The position numbers and the translations under genes are program-made. Below are positions 8,155 through 16,954 of a stretch of 35,649 nt of DNA, in pieces; the stretch's first letter is position 1, and each line of letters begins with the position of its first letter. The DNA is from Clostridiales bacterium. GTDB lineage: Bacteria > Bacillota > Clostridia > Oscillospirales > Oscillospiraceae. The notes under the pieces were generated by a model, which saw nothing but the letters and a program-made list of their open reading frames with translations, was not told the origin of the DNA and made no database searches. The stretch covers positions 1 to 35,649 of the forward strand of contig JALETK010000174.1 of NCBI GenBank assembly GCA_022781505.1, written 5' to 3'.

Positions 8155-8878
8155 TATCAAGGATCTGCGAAAGAGCTTTGGAAGCCTGGAGGTGCTCAAG
8201 GGCATCAGCACCACCATCAGCAAGGGAGAGGCCGTTGTGGTCATCGGCCCATCGGGCTCCGGGAAATCCACCTTCATCCGATGCCTGAATCTGTTGGAGG
8301 CGCCCACCGGGGGACGAATCCTCTTTGAAGGCAAGGATATCACCCAGAAGGGCTTCAACGTCATTGCCCACCGGGAGAAAGTGGGCATGGTGTTCCAGCA
8401 GTTTAACCTGTTCAACAATCTGTCCGTGCTGGAAAATGTCACGATTTCCCTGAGAAAGGTGAAGAAGGTGGGCAAGGCTCAGGCCCGGGAGACGGCCATG
8501 GCGCTGCTTCAGCGGGTGGGCCTGGAGGACAAGGCGTCGGCTTATCCTGCCCAGCTCTCCGGCGGGCAGAAGCAGCGGATTGCCATTGTGCGGGCCATGG
8601 CCCTGGAGCCGGACGTGCTGCTCTTTGACGAGCCCACCTCAGCCCTGGACCCGGAGATGGTGGGGGAGGTGCTCAAGGTCATTCAGGATCTGGCCCAGGA
8701 TGGGGTGACCATGGTGGTTGTGACCCATGAAATGGCCTTCGCCCGAAAGGTTGGCACCCGGGTGCTGTTTATGGATGAGGGCGTCATTGCCGAGGAGGGC
8801 ACGCCCCAGGAGATTTTTGAGAATCCCCAAAACGAGAGAACCCGGGATTTTCTGTCCAAGGTGATTCATGTGATTTGA
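8129..8878 (+). CDS. Polar amino-acid ABC transporter ATPase
   Basis: The 249-residue ATPase has Walker [10 protein letters not shown] (40-48), Q-loop FQQF (89-92), signature LSGGQ (143-147), Walker B LLFDEP (164-169) and switch His200. This matches the GlnQ/HisP group that powers amino-acid import. The GTG start at 8129 has AAAGGAGG ten bases upstream, located inside the end of the permease gene, so the two are translationally coupled. The transport substrate should follow from the binding protein at 9968 and the enzymes on either side of it. Confidence 0.95.
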   Translation: MSGKEVLFDIKDLRKSFGSLEVLKGISTTISKGEAVVVIGPSGSGKSTFIRCLNLLEAPTGGRILFEGKDITQKGFNVIAHREKVGMVFQQFNLFNNLSVLENVTISLRKVKKVGKAQARETAMALLQRVGLEDKASAYPAQLSGGQKQRIAIVRAMALEPDVLLFDEPTSALDPEMVGEVLKVIQDLAQDGVTMVVVTHEMAFARKVGTRVLFMDEGVIAEEGTPQEIFENPQNERTRDFLSKVIHVI

Positions 8879-8903
8879 AATTATTTTATGGGAGGAACGA
8901 AGT

Positions 8904-9932
8904 ATGCTTGGTAGCATCAACCCCGAAATTCTGTTTTTGCAGCAGGAGGATCAGATTCAGGCTGGCCTTCTGGATATGAAAAAGACCCTGGAAATCACGG
9001 AGGAGACCTATAAGCTCCTGGGAAAGGGGCAGATCCAGAATCCGCCGAAAACCCATTTGGGCATCCCCGCCGGTCAGGTCTGGGAGTCCTTCTTCAACAC
9101 CATGCCCTGCCACATTGGGGGCAATCTGAACATCGCAGGCGTCAAATGGGCGGCGGAGTCCAAGAAGAACGCCACGACGCCCGGGATTCCTTACGGCATC
9201 GACATCTCCATTCTCAGCGACCCGGAGACGGTTCTGCCCTTCTGCATTCAGGACGGCACCATCATCACGGCCATGCGCACCTCCGCCGTGGCGGCGCTCC
9301 AGGCCAGGTACTGCGCTCCCTCCGATACCACCACCGCCACTCTGATTGGCGCGGGGGTCATCGGCAGAACCATGATCATGGCGGTCTGCGAGGCGATTCC
9401 CACCCTCAAGACCATCTATCTGTGTGACATTGACCTGGGGAAGGCCGAAGCTCTGGCCAAGGACTCCGCGGGGATGTATGATGTGGAAATCATTCCCACC
9501 ACGGACAGCAAGGCTGCCGCTGCCAAATCCCAGCTGATTGTGGGCGAGACCACCGCCCGGACCCCCTTCATTGACAAGACCTGGGTGAAGCCCCACAGCG
9601 CCATTGTCTGCGTGTCCAACGAGGCCACCTGTGACATTGTCAAGCTGGCGGATGTGAACGTGGTGGACTACTGGGATCAGATCGTCACATTTAAATACAA
9701 AGCCATCACCCAGGTCTTTGACGCCGGGGAGATTGCCAGAGAGCAGGTGCTGGAAACCAGCGACCTGGTGCTGGGAAAGCCTGCCAGAACCTCCGATGAC
9801 CAATTCATTTACGCCTGCTCCATGGGCCTGGGGGCGCTGGATATCACCATCGCTTATTCGCTCTATCAGAACGCGGTCAAGCTGGGTCTGGGCACCAAGG
9901 TCAGACTCTGGGACAAGCCCCTTTGGGAATAA
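8904..9932 (+). CDS. Ornithine cyclodeaminase/mu-crystallin-family dehydrogenase
   Basis: The 342-residue protein has the family's substrate-side Lys81 in GVKW and Arg125 in TAMRTSA, a Rossmann NAD(P) site GAGVIG (149-154) and the VVDYWDQ segment where the catalytic Asp lies. Members convert ornithine to proline or reduce and oxidise cyclic imines and N-alkyl amino acids with NAD(P)H. Its N-terminus (MLGSINPEILFLQQED) recalls clostridial proteins that databases label tyramine oxidase subunit B, a name whose basis I cannot verify. It lies between transporter genes, so its substrate is probably the imported amino acid or a product of the aminotransferase. GGGAGGAACG precedes the ATG. The exact reaction is undetermined. 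Confidence 0.85.
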   Translation: MLGSINPEILFLQQEDQIQAGLLDMKKTLEITEETYKLLGKGQIQNPPKTHLGIPAGQVWESFFNTMPCHIGGNLNIAGVKWAAESKKNATTPGIPYGIDISILSDPETVLPFCIQDGTIITAMRTSAVAALQARYCAPSDTTTATLIGAGVIGRTMIMAVCEAIPTLKTIYLCDIDLGKAEALAKDSAGMYDVEIIPTTDSKAAAAKSQLIVGETTARTPFIDKTWVKPHSAIVCVSNEATCDIVKLADVNVVDYWDQIVTFKYKAITQVFDAGEIAREQVLETSDLVLGKPARTSDDQFIYACSMGLGALDITIAYSLYQNAVKLGLGTKVRLWDKPLWE

Positions 9933-9967
9933 GAAAAAGGCACAGAAACGAAAGGAAGGTACAAACG

Positions 9968-10783
9968 ATGAAAAAGATGAAAAAACTTGCGGCGCTCCTG
10001 CTGGGGCTCTCCATGATGTTCAGCCTCGCCGCCTGCGGCGGCAAGAGCAACGCTCCCACCTCCACCATTGAGGCAATCAAGGAAAAGGGACAGCTGGTGG
10101 TGGGCACCTCCGCCGACTATCCTCCCTATGAGTTCCACACCGAGATCAACGGGGAGGACACCATTGTGGGCTTCGATATCGCCATTGCGCAGGCCATTGC
10201 CGATGACCTGGGCGTTCAGCTGAAGCTGGTGGACATGTCCTTTGACAACCTGCTGATGAGCCTGGCCAACGGTGAGTTCGATATGGTCATTGCCGCCATG
10301 TCTGCAGACGAGGAGCGCATGAAGACCACCGACTTCTCTGACCCCTATCTGGAGTCCAAGAACCTGGTACTTGTCCGCAGTGAGGATGCGGGGAAGTATT
10401 CCGGCACAGATGATCTCATGGGAGCCAAAGGCGGCGCGCAGACCGGCTCCAAGCCCTACGAGCGCTGCCTGACCTACTGCGGCGAGGAGAACACCGTGGG
10501 CCTGGCCAAGGTGCAGGATCTGATCATGGAGCTCCGGGCGGGCAAGCTGGATGTGGTATTTCTGGACTACATGACCGTGCTGACCTATGCAGCCGTCAAC
10601 GAGGATCTGGAGGCCCTGGATGTCAACATCCCCAGCAGCGAGCTGGGCTACTGCGTTGCCATTCAGAAGGGCAACACCGAGCTGGTGGAATACGTCAACG
10701 GCGTTCTGGCGGAGCTCCAGGAGGCGGGCGCCATTGAGGGGTACATTGTGGAGGCGCAGCAGCTGGCCGGCGTAGAGGAGTGA
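9968..10783 (+). CDS. Amino-acid ABC transporter substrate-binding lipoprotein
   Basis: The 271-residue product has a lipoprotein signal peptide ending in the lipobox LAAC (Cys23). A type-2 periplasmic-binding fold follows, with the family stretches LVVGTSADYPPYEF, VGFDIAIAQAIADDLG and EFDMVIAAMSADEERMKTTDFSDPY. The last contains the Arg and Asp contacts that bind an alpha-amino acid. It is tethered outside the membrane and hands substrate to the permease at 7459. ATG 9968 has GAAAGGAAGG upstream; an in-frame ATG at 9923 would place the signal peptide internally. The ligand class (polar amino acid) is clear but its identity is not. Confidence 0.93.
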   Translation: MKKMKKLAALLLGLSMMFSLAACGGKSNAPTSTIEAIKEKGQLVVGTSADYPPYEFHTEINGEDTIVGFDIAIAQAIADDLGVQLKLVDMSFDNLLMSLANGEFDMVIAAMSADEERMKTTDFSDPYLESKNLVLVRSEDAGKYSGTDDLMGAKGGAQTGSKPYERCLTYCGEENTVGLAKVQDLIMELRAGKLDVVFLDYMTVLTYAAVNEDLEALDVNIPSSELGYCVAIQKGNTELVEYVNGVLAELQEAGAIEGYIVEAQQLAGVEE

Positions 10784-10788
10784 CGGCC

Positions 10789-11970
10789 ATGCCGGAGCTT
10801 TGCAAGAGAGTCGGCGGATTCACGGATTCCGTCATCCGGCGCATGACCCGCATCAGTGACGAAACCCCTGGCAGCATCAATCTCTCCCAGGGCTTCCCGG
10901 ATTTTGACCCGCCCCGGATTGTGCTGGACGCGTTGCAGGAGATGTCCGCCGGAGGCCCCCAGCATCAGTATCCCATCACCTTCGGCTCAGAGAATCTGAG
11001 GAAGTGCATTGCGGACAAATACAGCCCCCGGCTGGGGCGGCAGATTGACCCGGAGAAGGAGGTGGTGGTCACCTGCGGCGGCACAGAGGCCATGATGGCC
11101 GCCATGCTGTCCATCTGCAATCCGGGAGACAAGGTTATCATTTTCTCGCCTTTTTATGAAAACTATGGTGCGGACGCCATTCTCAGCGGGGCCACCCCCA
11201 TTTACGTCCCGCTGGTTCCGCCAACCTATGAATTCGACCCCGCCGTGCTGGAGGAGGCCTTCCGGCAGGGGGCAAAGGCCATTATTGTGTGCAACCCCTC
11301 CAATCCCTGCGGGAAGGTGTTCACCCGGGAGGAGCTGACCTTCATTGAGGCCCTTGCGGAACAATATGACGCCTTCGTGGTCACCGACGAGGTGTATGAG
11401 CACATCGTGTTTGAACCCTATGTGCACACCATGGCAGCCTCCCTGCCCGGAGCCTATGAGCGGACCATCACCTGTAACTCCCTCTCCAAAACCTTTTCCA
11501 TCACCGGCTGGCGAATTGGCTTTGTCATTGCCCCCTATGAGGTGGCGGAGTGTGTCAAGAAGGTTCACGACTTCCTGACCATCGGCGCCCCCGGCCCTCT
11601 GCAGGAGGCCATCTGCTCCGCCTTTACCCTGGGCGACGCCTATTACACGGAGCTGCTGGCATCCTACACACGCAAGCGGACGCTTTTCTGCCAGGGACTC
11701 CATGAGATTGGCCTGCCCCACTCCGTACCCCAGGGCTCTTACTTCGTCATGGTGGATATCTCCGCCTTCCTGGAGAAGGAGATGTTCCGCGGGTGGACGG
11801 ATTTGCAGTTCTGTGAGTGGATGGTCAAAGCGGTGGGAGTTGCAGCCGTCCCCGGTTCCAGCTTCTTTGCAGAGCCGGTCAATCATCTCATCCGGCTCCA
11901 TTTTGCAAGAAGTGAGGCGTCTTTGCAGGAGGCGCTGGGCAGGCTGCGTAAATTGAAGGAATACCTGTAA
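10789..11970 (+). CDS. Class I/II PLP-dependent aminotransferase
   Basis: The 393-residue enzyme has the fold-type I features NLSQGFPDFDPP near the N-terminus, CNPSNPCGK, VTDEVYE with the PLP-ring Asp, SLSKTFSITGWRIG containing the Schiff-base lysine (Lys234) and a C-terminal substrate-binding Arg region (LIRLHFARSE). It resembles the aspartate/aromatic/methionine aminotransferase or kynurenine-aminotransferase subgroup. The gene is the last of the operon; GAGGAG overlapping the previous stop serves the ATG at 10789. With the importer and the cyclodeaminase-family enzyme it suggests uptake and deamination of an amino acid, giving a 2-keto acid. Confidence 0.92.
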   Translation: MPELCKRVGGFTDSVIRRMTRISDETPGSINLSQGFPDFDPPRIVLDALQEMSAGGPQHQYPITFGSENLRKCIADKYSPRLGRQIDPEKEVVVTCGGTEAMMAAMLSICNPGDKVIIFSPFYENYGADAILSGATPIYVPLVPPTYEFDPAVLEEAFRQGAKAIIVCNPSNPCGKVFTREELTFIEALAEQYDAFVVTDEVYEHIVFEPYVHTMAASLPGAYERTITCNSLSKTFSITGWRIGFVIAPYEVAECVKKVHDFLTIGAPGPLQEAICSAFTLGDAYYTELLASYTRKRTLFCQGLHEIGLPHSVPQGSYFVMVDISAFLEKEMFRGWTDLQFCEWMVKAVGVAAVPGSSFFAEPVNHLIRLHFARSEASLQEALGRLRKLKEYL

Positions 11971-12111
11971 GCAATCCAATTCATTCAAATCAGCTGCCGG
12001 CCTGTAGAACGCCTCTCCCCAACGCCAATGATATGAAAATGGTGCCTGCAGGGAAATCCGGAGGCAGAATAAAATAGCGATACCTGGTGACAAAGCCGGG
12101 TATGTATGGAG

Positions 12112-12147
12112 AAAGCTGACCATCCACTTTGGGAGGGTCAGCTTTCG
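12112..12147. terminator. Hairpin between convergent aminotransferase and SLH genes
   Basis: GAAAGCTGACC (12112-12122) pairs perfectly with GGTCAGCTTTC (12137-12147) around a 14-base loop. No long T-run follows on the plus strand, so its efficiency is uncertain. Its position between convergent stops fits a two-way terminator. Confidence 0.55.
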
Positions 12148-12161
12148 TTATGGGAAGAGCG

Positions 12162-13376
12162 TCAGCCGTTCTGACGGAAGACCTCCAGGCCGGGGGCGGT
12201 GTCGGAGAGCTTGCTCACCTGATAGAGCACCCGGGCGGCCTCCAGGCGGGTGAGGGTGCCGGTGGTCAGGGTGATGCCGCCCTCCGCCATGGCGGAAACG
12301 GCGTCCTGGGCCCAGGTGGGAACCTCCGGGGAGGCGGCGCCCTTGGGGAGCAGCAGGACGTTCTGGAGCATCACCGCCGCCTCGGCGCCGGTGATGGGGT
12401 CATTGGGGCGGAAGACCACCTGGCCATTTTCCCGGGAGCCGGACACGATGCCCAGGCGCATGGCGGCGGCCAGATAGGGCCGGAGCCAGGAGGCGGCCTC
12501 CTCCTCATCGGCAAAGCCGGAGGCGGTGAGGGATTCCTCCACGGGGATCTCCAGAAGCTTCATGACCATGGCCAGGAAATCCCCACGGGTGACGGTCTCC
12601 TCCGGGCCAAAGCAGTCGGAGCCGGCCACCTGGGTGCCGGCAAACAGGCCCGTGTTCCGCATCCACAGGGCTTCAAACTGGCTGGTGTTCACATCCTTGT
12701 AGGTGGTGCTGTCCAGAGGCTTCAGAATCTCAATGGTGATGGTGGCCTCGTTGGACACGGCCCCCGCCTCATCGGTGGCGGTGAAGGTGAAGGCGTCCTT
12801 GCCCACCTTGTTCTTCTTAGGGGTGTAGGTGAAGGTGCCGTCGGCGTTGATGGTCACCTCGCCCCGCTTGGGCGCTTTCACCACGGTGAAGGTAAGGGCG
12901 CTCCCCTCGGGGTCTGTGACCTGCAGGGTGCCGGTGTTGGCAATGTTTTTATAGGTCTCCAGAGAGCCGTTTTCCGCCACGGGAGCCTGGTTCTCCTGCT
13001 TGCGGATGGAGATGGTCATGACGGCCTCTTTCTCCACCCGGTTTTCACAGATGGGCAGGTAGGTGATTTGTGCCTCCTGGGCCAGGTCCGTGGTGGGGTG
13101 GAAGGTCATGTTGTCCACCTGCTCCGCGGTGAGAATGTCACCAGGGACAATTTGCCGGCGTCCGATGCGGACAATGCCGGACTGGGGAAGGCCGGTGATG
13201 CAGATGCCGGTGAGCTCCGCCGAGGAGCCGGTGGGGAAGTCCGAGGACTGGAAGCAATACACGGCGCCGGTGTCCACCTCCGCCGCCATGGGGGAGGCGG
13301 CTGTGACACACAGCAGGGCCGCCAGGGCCAGCGCCAAGAGGCGCCGGCCCCATTTGGGATAACTGGAATCAGACAT
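12162..13376 (-). CDS. Exported cadherin-like and S-layer-homology (SLH) domain protein
   Basis: The 404-residue product has a signal peptide (basic WGRR, then LLALALAALLCVTA, cleavage near 32). An N-terminal beta-rich domain (about 35-127) is followed by a cadherin/Ig-like module (about 129-217, with the DPEGSALTF and DGTFTYTP signatures). Three SLH-like repeats follow (about 226-285, 287-345 and 350-395, with TVTRGDFLAMV and DPITGAEAAVML typical of their helices). SLH modules bind wall polymers, so this is probably a cell-wall-anchored surface protein. It has no catalytic domain and its partner is unknown. AGGAGG eight bases before ATG 13376 supports the start. It is transcribed away from the sugar-acid operon and functionally unconnected as far as can be seen. 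Confidence 0.85.
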   Translation of the reverse strand: MSDSSYPKWGRRLLALALAALLCVTAASPMAAEVDTGAVYCFQSSDFPTGSSAELTGICITGLPQSGIVRIGRRQIVPGDILTAEQVDNMTFHPTTDLAQEAQITYLPICENRVEKEAVMTISIRKQENQAPVAENGSLETYKNIANTGTLQVTDPEGSALTFTVVKAPKRGEVTINADGTFTYTPKKNKVGKDAFTFTATDEAGAVSNEATITIEILKPLDSTTYKDVNTSQFEALWMRNTGLFAGTQVAGSDCFGPEETVTRGDFLAMVMKLLEIPVEESLTASGFADEEEAASWLRPYLAAAMRLGIVSGSRENGQVVFRPNDPITGAEAAVMLQNVLLLPKGAASPEVPTWAQDAVSAMAEGGITLTTGTLTRLEAARVLYQVSKLSDTAPGLEVFRQNG

Positions 13377-13547
13377 GGAAAAAACCTCCTATTTAACGTG
13401 TGCAGAGGTATTGTTTGCTAATTCCAGAAAAACTATACGGAGGCTCCAGAAAATCCCGGATTCTCCTCAGCAATATTCTCCGGGCCTCCCTTGGGTTTGA
13501 ACTTTTTTGCCCTGATTTCAGGTGGTGATTTCAACAATTTTATTCTA

Positions 13548-13576
13548 TTGACATTCCCGGGAATTCTATCCATAAT
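13548..13576 (+). promoter_or_regulatory. Promoter of the KDG-kinase operon with embedded palindrome
   Basis: TTGACA (13548-13553) and CATAAT (13571-13576) have a 17-base spacer. TTCCCGGGAA (13554-13563), a perfect 10-bp palindrome, fills the spacer directly after the -35 box, a classic repressor position. The leader to the ATG at 13663 is about 80 bases. Confidence 0.75.
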
Positions 13577-13662
13577 TGAAGTAAAGCGGCAGCTGTATTG
13601 GGTCTGCCGCCGGGAAAAATCTGCGTTGTACACCTGAGTACGATGATACAAGGAGGTATACC

Positions 13663-14685
13663 ATGGCAAAAGTAATAACCTTCGGCGAAATTATGATGCG
13701 CCTGAATCCGGCGGGCTATGAGCGGTTCCTCCAGGCGCACAGCTTCCAGGTCAGCTTCGCGGGAGGAGAGGCCAATGTGGCGGTTTCCCTGGCAAATTAT
13801 GGGGTGGACGCCCTCTTCGTCACAAAGCTGCCGGACAGTGAGATCGGCCAGATGGCGGTGAACGATCTGCGCCGGGTGGGTGTGGACACCACGCGCATTG
13901 TCCGGGGCGGCGGAAGAATGGGCCTGTTCTTCCTGGAAAAGGGAGCGTCTCAGCGGGCCTCCAAGGTGATTTACGACCGGGCGGCCTCGGCCATTGCCCT
14001 GGCGAAGCCGGAGGACTTTGACTGGAGCGCCATTTTCGCAGGAGCCGATTGGTTCCACTTCACAGGCATCACTCCGGCCCTGGGTGGGGCGCTGCCTGCC
14101 ATCTGCCTGGAGGCCTGCAAGGCGGCCAAGGAGCTGGGGCTCACGGTGAGCTGTGACCTCAATTACCGGAAGAAGCTGTGGACCAGGGAATCTGCCAGAG
14201 CGGTTATGACGGGCCTGATGCCCTATGTGGATGTGTGCATCTCCAATGAGGAGGACGCAAAGGACGTGTTCGGCATCGCGGCGGAGAACACCGACATTGA
14301 GGGCGGCAAGCTGGACCGGGCGGGCTATGTGAGCGTGGCAAAGCAGCTCACGGAGCGCTTCGGCTTCCGGAAGGTGGCCTTCACCCTGCGGGGAAGTATT
14401 TCCGCTACGGATAACGATTGGGCCGGGATGCTCTACTCCAATGGCACGGCCAGCTTCTCCAGAACCTACCGGATTCATATTGTGGACCGGGTGGGCGGGG
14501 GCGACAGCTTTGGCGGCGGCCTGATTTACAGCCAGCTCATGGGATATGACGACCAGCGGGCCATTGACTTTGCGGTGGCTGCCTCCTGCCTGAAGCACAC
14601 CATTGAGCAGGACTACAACATGGTGTCGCTCAACGAGGTTCAGGCCCTGGCGGATGGAAACGGCTCCGGCCGGGTGCAGCGGTGA
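13663..14685 (+). CDS. kdgK: PfkB-family sugar kinase, probable 2-keto-3-deoxygluconate kinase (first copy)
   Basis: The 340-residue ribokinase-fold enzyme opens with VITFGEIMMRLNP and has the substrate-loop FAGGEANVAVSLA, VSCDLNYRKKLW in mid-protein and the anion-hole motif VGGGDSF with catalytic base Asp281. These stretches match KdgK enzymes, which phosphorylate 2-keto-3-deoxy acids to the 6-phospho form in the cytoplasm. Related kinases act on other keto-deoxy sugars, so specificity is inferred. It is the first gene of the operon, with AAGGAGG before ATG 13663. A second paralog sits at 29697 beside the aldolase; the two share WFHFTGIT, VSCDLNYRK and VGGGDSF. A 67-base AT-rich gap with an ATGTAT/ATACAT dyad separates it from the next gene, so an internal promoter is possible. 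Confidence 0.85.
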   Translation: MAKVITFGEIMMRLNPAGYERFLQAHSFQVSFAGGEANVAVSLANYGVDALFVTKLPDSEIGQMAVNDLRRVGVDTTRIVRGGGRMGLFFLEKGASQRASKVIYDRAASAIALAKPEDFDWSAIFAGADWFHFTGITPALGGALPAICLEACKAAKELGLTVSCDLNYRKKLWTRESARAVMTGLMPYVDVCISNEEDAKDVFGIAAENTDIEGGKLDRAGYVSVAKQLTERFGFRKVAFTLRGSISATDNDWAGMLYSNGTASFSRTYRIHIVDRVGGGDSFGGGLIYSQLMGYDDQRAIDFAVAASCLKHTIEQDYNMVSLNEVQALADGNGSGRVQR

Positions 14686-14752
14686 CGCGCTTCTTTTTTG
14701 AGCCATAAATGTATCCAAAAATAAATACATAATTGTACAGCGGGAGGTGCAT

Positions 14753-16027
14753 ATGGAACACGAAAAATTCTCTTATCCATCGGCCCGGGCCCTTCTGGAG
14801 GAGGCCCGGCGCATGGGGGTGGCCCTGCCCTGGAGCGAGCGAACGGAGGCGCTGGCAGCACCGGTCACCCTGTCCGGCATCACCCTCCGGAACAGGCTGC
14901 TGGCCCAGCCCATTGAGGGCTTCGACGCCAACCCCGACGGCTCTCCCAGCCAGCGGTCCGTGGACCGGTACTGCGAGCTGGCCAGAGGCGGCTCCGGGGC
15001 GCTGTGGCTGGAGTCCGTGTCCGTGAATCACCAGGGCCGCTCCAATCCCATGCAGCTCTGGATCACCCGGGAAAACTGGCAGTCCTTCCGGGACCTGGCC
15101 GCCCGGATTCGGGAGAGCGCCCCGGGGCCGGTGTATCTGGTGCTCCAGCTGACCCATTCCGGCAGAAACAGCAATCCGGATGGAACGCCCACCCCCATTT
15201 GCGCATTCCACAGCCGGGCCATTCCCAAGGAAAACGAGACCATCATCCCGGACGAGGCCCTGGAGGCTCTGGAGGAGGACTATGTCCAGGCCGCGCTGCT
15301 GGCGGAGCGGGCGGGCTTTGACGCCGTGGATGTCCGGGCCTGCCATGGCTACCTCATCAACGAGCTGTTTGCGGCGGTCAACCGCCCCGGCCGGTATGGG
15401 GGCTCCTTTGAAAACCGGACCCGTCTGCTTCTAAACATTGTGGACCGGATTCACAAGGTGTCCTCCGTCACCGTTGGGGTGCGCATCAATCTGTATGACG
15501 GCATTCCCTACCCCGACGGCTGGGGGGTGGATATCCGGGACGGGAGGAAAATGGACCTGGCGGAGCCGCTGCGCCTCATTGCGCTGCTCTATGCCCACGG
15601 CGTCCGCCTGCTCAATGTGAGCTGCGGCGTGGGGGCCTACGCCCCCTTTGTCATCCGGCCCTATGACACCGGCGGCCCCACGCCCTGGGAGCATCCCCTG
15701 GAGGGGATTGGACGGATGCAGACCTGTGCGCGGCTGGTGAAGGAGGCCGCCCCGGAGGCGGTGGTCATTGCCTCGGCCTTCTCCTGGCTTCGGGAGGCCG
15801 CTCCGCCGGTGGCGGCGGGGGGAATTGAGGCGGGGTGGTATGACATCGCCGGCTTTGGCAGGGAGTCCATCGCCTATCCCAATTATGCCAATGAGATTCT
15901 GCAGACCGGAGCGCTCCGGCGGGAAAACTGCTGCGTCACCTGCTGCGGCTGCACCAACCTGATCAAAAAGAGCGGAAAAATGCTCCGCTGCATTATGAAG
16001 TCCAGACTGGGAAAGCCGGAACCCTAG
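14753..16027 (+). CDS. Old-Yellow-Enzyme-family NADH:flavin oxidoreductase with Fe-S type cysteines
   Basis: The 424-residue protein is a TIM-barrel flavoprotein of the OYE/2,4-dienoyl-CoA-reductase class. LRNRLLAQPIEG and LQLTHSGRNSN are flavin-pocket segments; ACHGYLINELFAAVNRPGRYGGSFENRTRLL is represented by its core HGYLI...FFAA-like run and the RYGGSFENR stretch. The C-terminus carries a cysteine group CCVTCCGC with another Cys 13 residues on (positions of a [4Fe-4S] cluster in enoate and dienoyl-CoA reductases). The second, NAD(P)H/FAD domain of those enzymes is missing, so electrons must come from a partner or directly from NAD(P)H. The expected reaction is reduction of an activated C=C bond. 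ATG 14753 has GGGAGG; a GTG six bases upstream is less likely. Such an enzyme is unexpected in a sugar-acid operon. Confidence 0.85.
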   Translation: MEHEKFSYPSARALLEEARRMGVALPWSERTEALAAPVTLSGITLRNRLLAQPIEGFDANPDGSPSQRSVDRYCELARGGSGALWLESVSVNHQGRSNPMQLWITRENWQSFRDLAARIRESAPGPVYLVLQLTHSGRNSNPDGTPTPICAFHSRAIPKENETIIPDEALEALEEDYVQAALLAERAGFDAVDVRACHGYLINELFAAVNRPGRYGGSFENRTRLLLNIVDRIHKVSSVTVGVRINLYDGIPYPDGWGVDIRDGRKMDLAEPLRLIALLYAHGVRLLNVSCGVGAYAPFVIRPYDTGGPTPWEHPLEGIGRMQTCARLVKEAAPEAVVIASAFSWLREAAPPVAAGGIEAGWYDIAGFGRESIAYPNYANEILQTGALRRENCCVTCCGCTNLIKKSGKMLRCIMKSRLGKPEP

Positions 16028-16106
16028 GCCGGCGGCCCGGACAAAAGAACATGGAGCCGCCGGGCCCCTTCTCCGGGAACGGTCCGGCGGCGGAAGGGAG
16101 ATTGCT

Positions 16107-16949
16107 ATGAACTACAAATTCGGTCTCATTGCTAAGGACATAAAAAACTCTGTCACGCCGCTGGTCTATCAGGCCTTTGCCGGGGATCTGGGCCTGGAGG
16201 AGCACTTCGAGATTCTCAACATCCCCGAGGACAGACTCCGGGAGACCCTGGAGTATGCCCGGGCCAATTTCAATGGCTTCAACATCACCATGCCCTACAA
16301 GCAGGCGGCCCTTCCGTACATGGATGAGCTGGACGAGAGCGCCGTGAAGTGCGGCTCCACCAACACCGTGCTGGTCCGGGAGGGAAAGCTCATTGCCTAC
16401 AATACCGACGGCTGGGGGCTGATCCGTGCCCTGGCGGACCAGGGGATTCCCGTAAAGGGAAAGCGGATTGTGATGCTGGGAGCCGGAGGCGTGGCCTGCT
16501 CCATCGCCTATAACCTCAGCGTGAACCAGGCTGCCCAGGTGGATGTGGTGAACCTCTTCCTGGAGCAGGCGGAGGCGCTGTGCCGGAAGTTCGGAGCGGG
16601 CTTCACTCCCTACCCCCTGGACTATGAAGTGCTGGAGGAGCGCTGCAAGGGGGCGGACCTGTTTATCAATGCCTCCGTCATGGGGCAAATCGGCTATGAC
16701 GAGTTCCAGACCCTCTCCTTCCTGGACGGCCTGGTGCCGGGCGCGGCGGTATTTGATGTGAATTACTCCAACCCCAACTCCAAGCTGGTGCCCGCCGCTC
16801 TGTCCAAGGGAATGCCCGCCTTTAAGGGCCGGCGCATGACCGCCTGCCAGGGCATCCGGGCTATGGCCATCTGGACCGGCAGGGAGCCGTCCAGGGACGC
16901 GGTGGAGGCGCTGATTGCCCGGTTTGAACGGATGGATCAGGAGGGCTGA
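16107..16949 (+). CDS. Shikimate/quinate-dehydrogenase-family oxidoreductase
   Basis: The 280-residue enzyme shows the AroE two-domain plan. Substrate-domain residues are Ser15 and Thr17 in KNSVTPLVYQAF, catalytic Lys65 in NITMPYKQ, Asn86 in STNTV and Asp101 in NTDGWG. The Rossmann loop is GAGGVA (125-130), and a late Gln lies in ACQGIRA. AroE normally has Ser-x-Ser at the first site; Thr in the second position is seen in some quinate/shikimate enzymes outside the aromatic pathway. Together with the operon this argues for a catabolic polyol-acid substrate rather than aromatic biosynthesis. It would oxidise or reduce a ring hydroxyl with NAD(P). GGAAGGGAG precedes the ATG. The substrate is unproven. 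Confidence 0.82.
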   Translation: MNYKFGLIAKDIKNSVTPLVYQAFAGDLGLEEHFEILNIPEDRLRETLEYARANFNGFNITMPYKQAALPYMDELDESAVKCGSTNTVLVREGKLIAYNTDGWGLIRALADQGIPVKGKRIVMLGAGGVACSIAYNLSVNQAAQVDVVNLFLEQAEALCRKFGAGFTPYPLDYEVLEERCKGADLFINASVMGQIGYDEFQTLSFLDGLVPGAAVFDVNYSNPNSKLVPAALSKGMPAFKGRRMTACQGIRAMAIWTGREPSRDAVEALIARFERMDQEG

Positions 16950-16954
16950 GAAAG

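Noticed and set aside
12129-13421. A 430-codon open frame on the plus strand
   Set aside because: It is antisense to the SLH-domain protein, which has a signal peptide, domains and AGGAGG. The plus-strand product is low-complexity Gly/His-rich.
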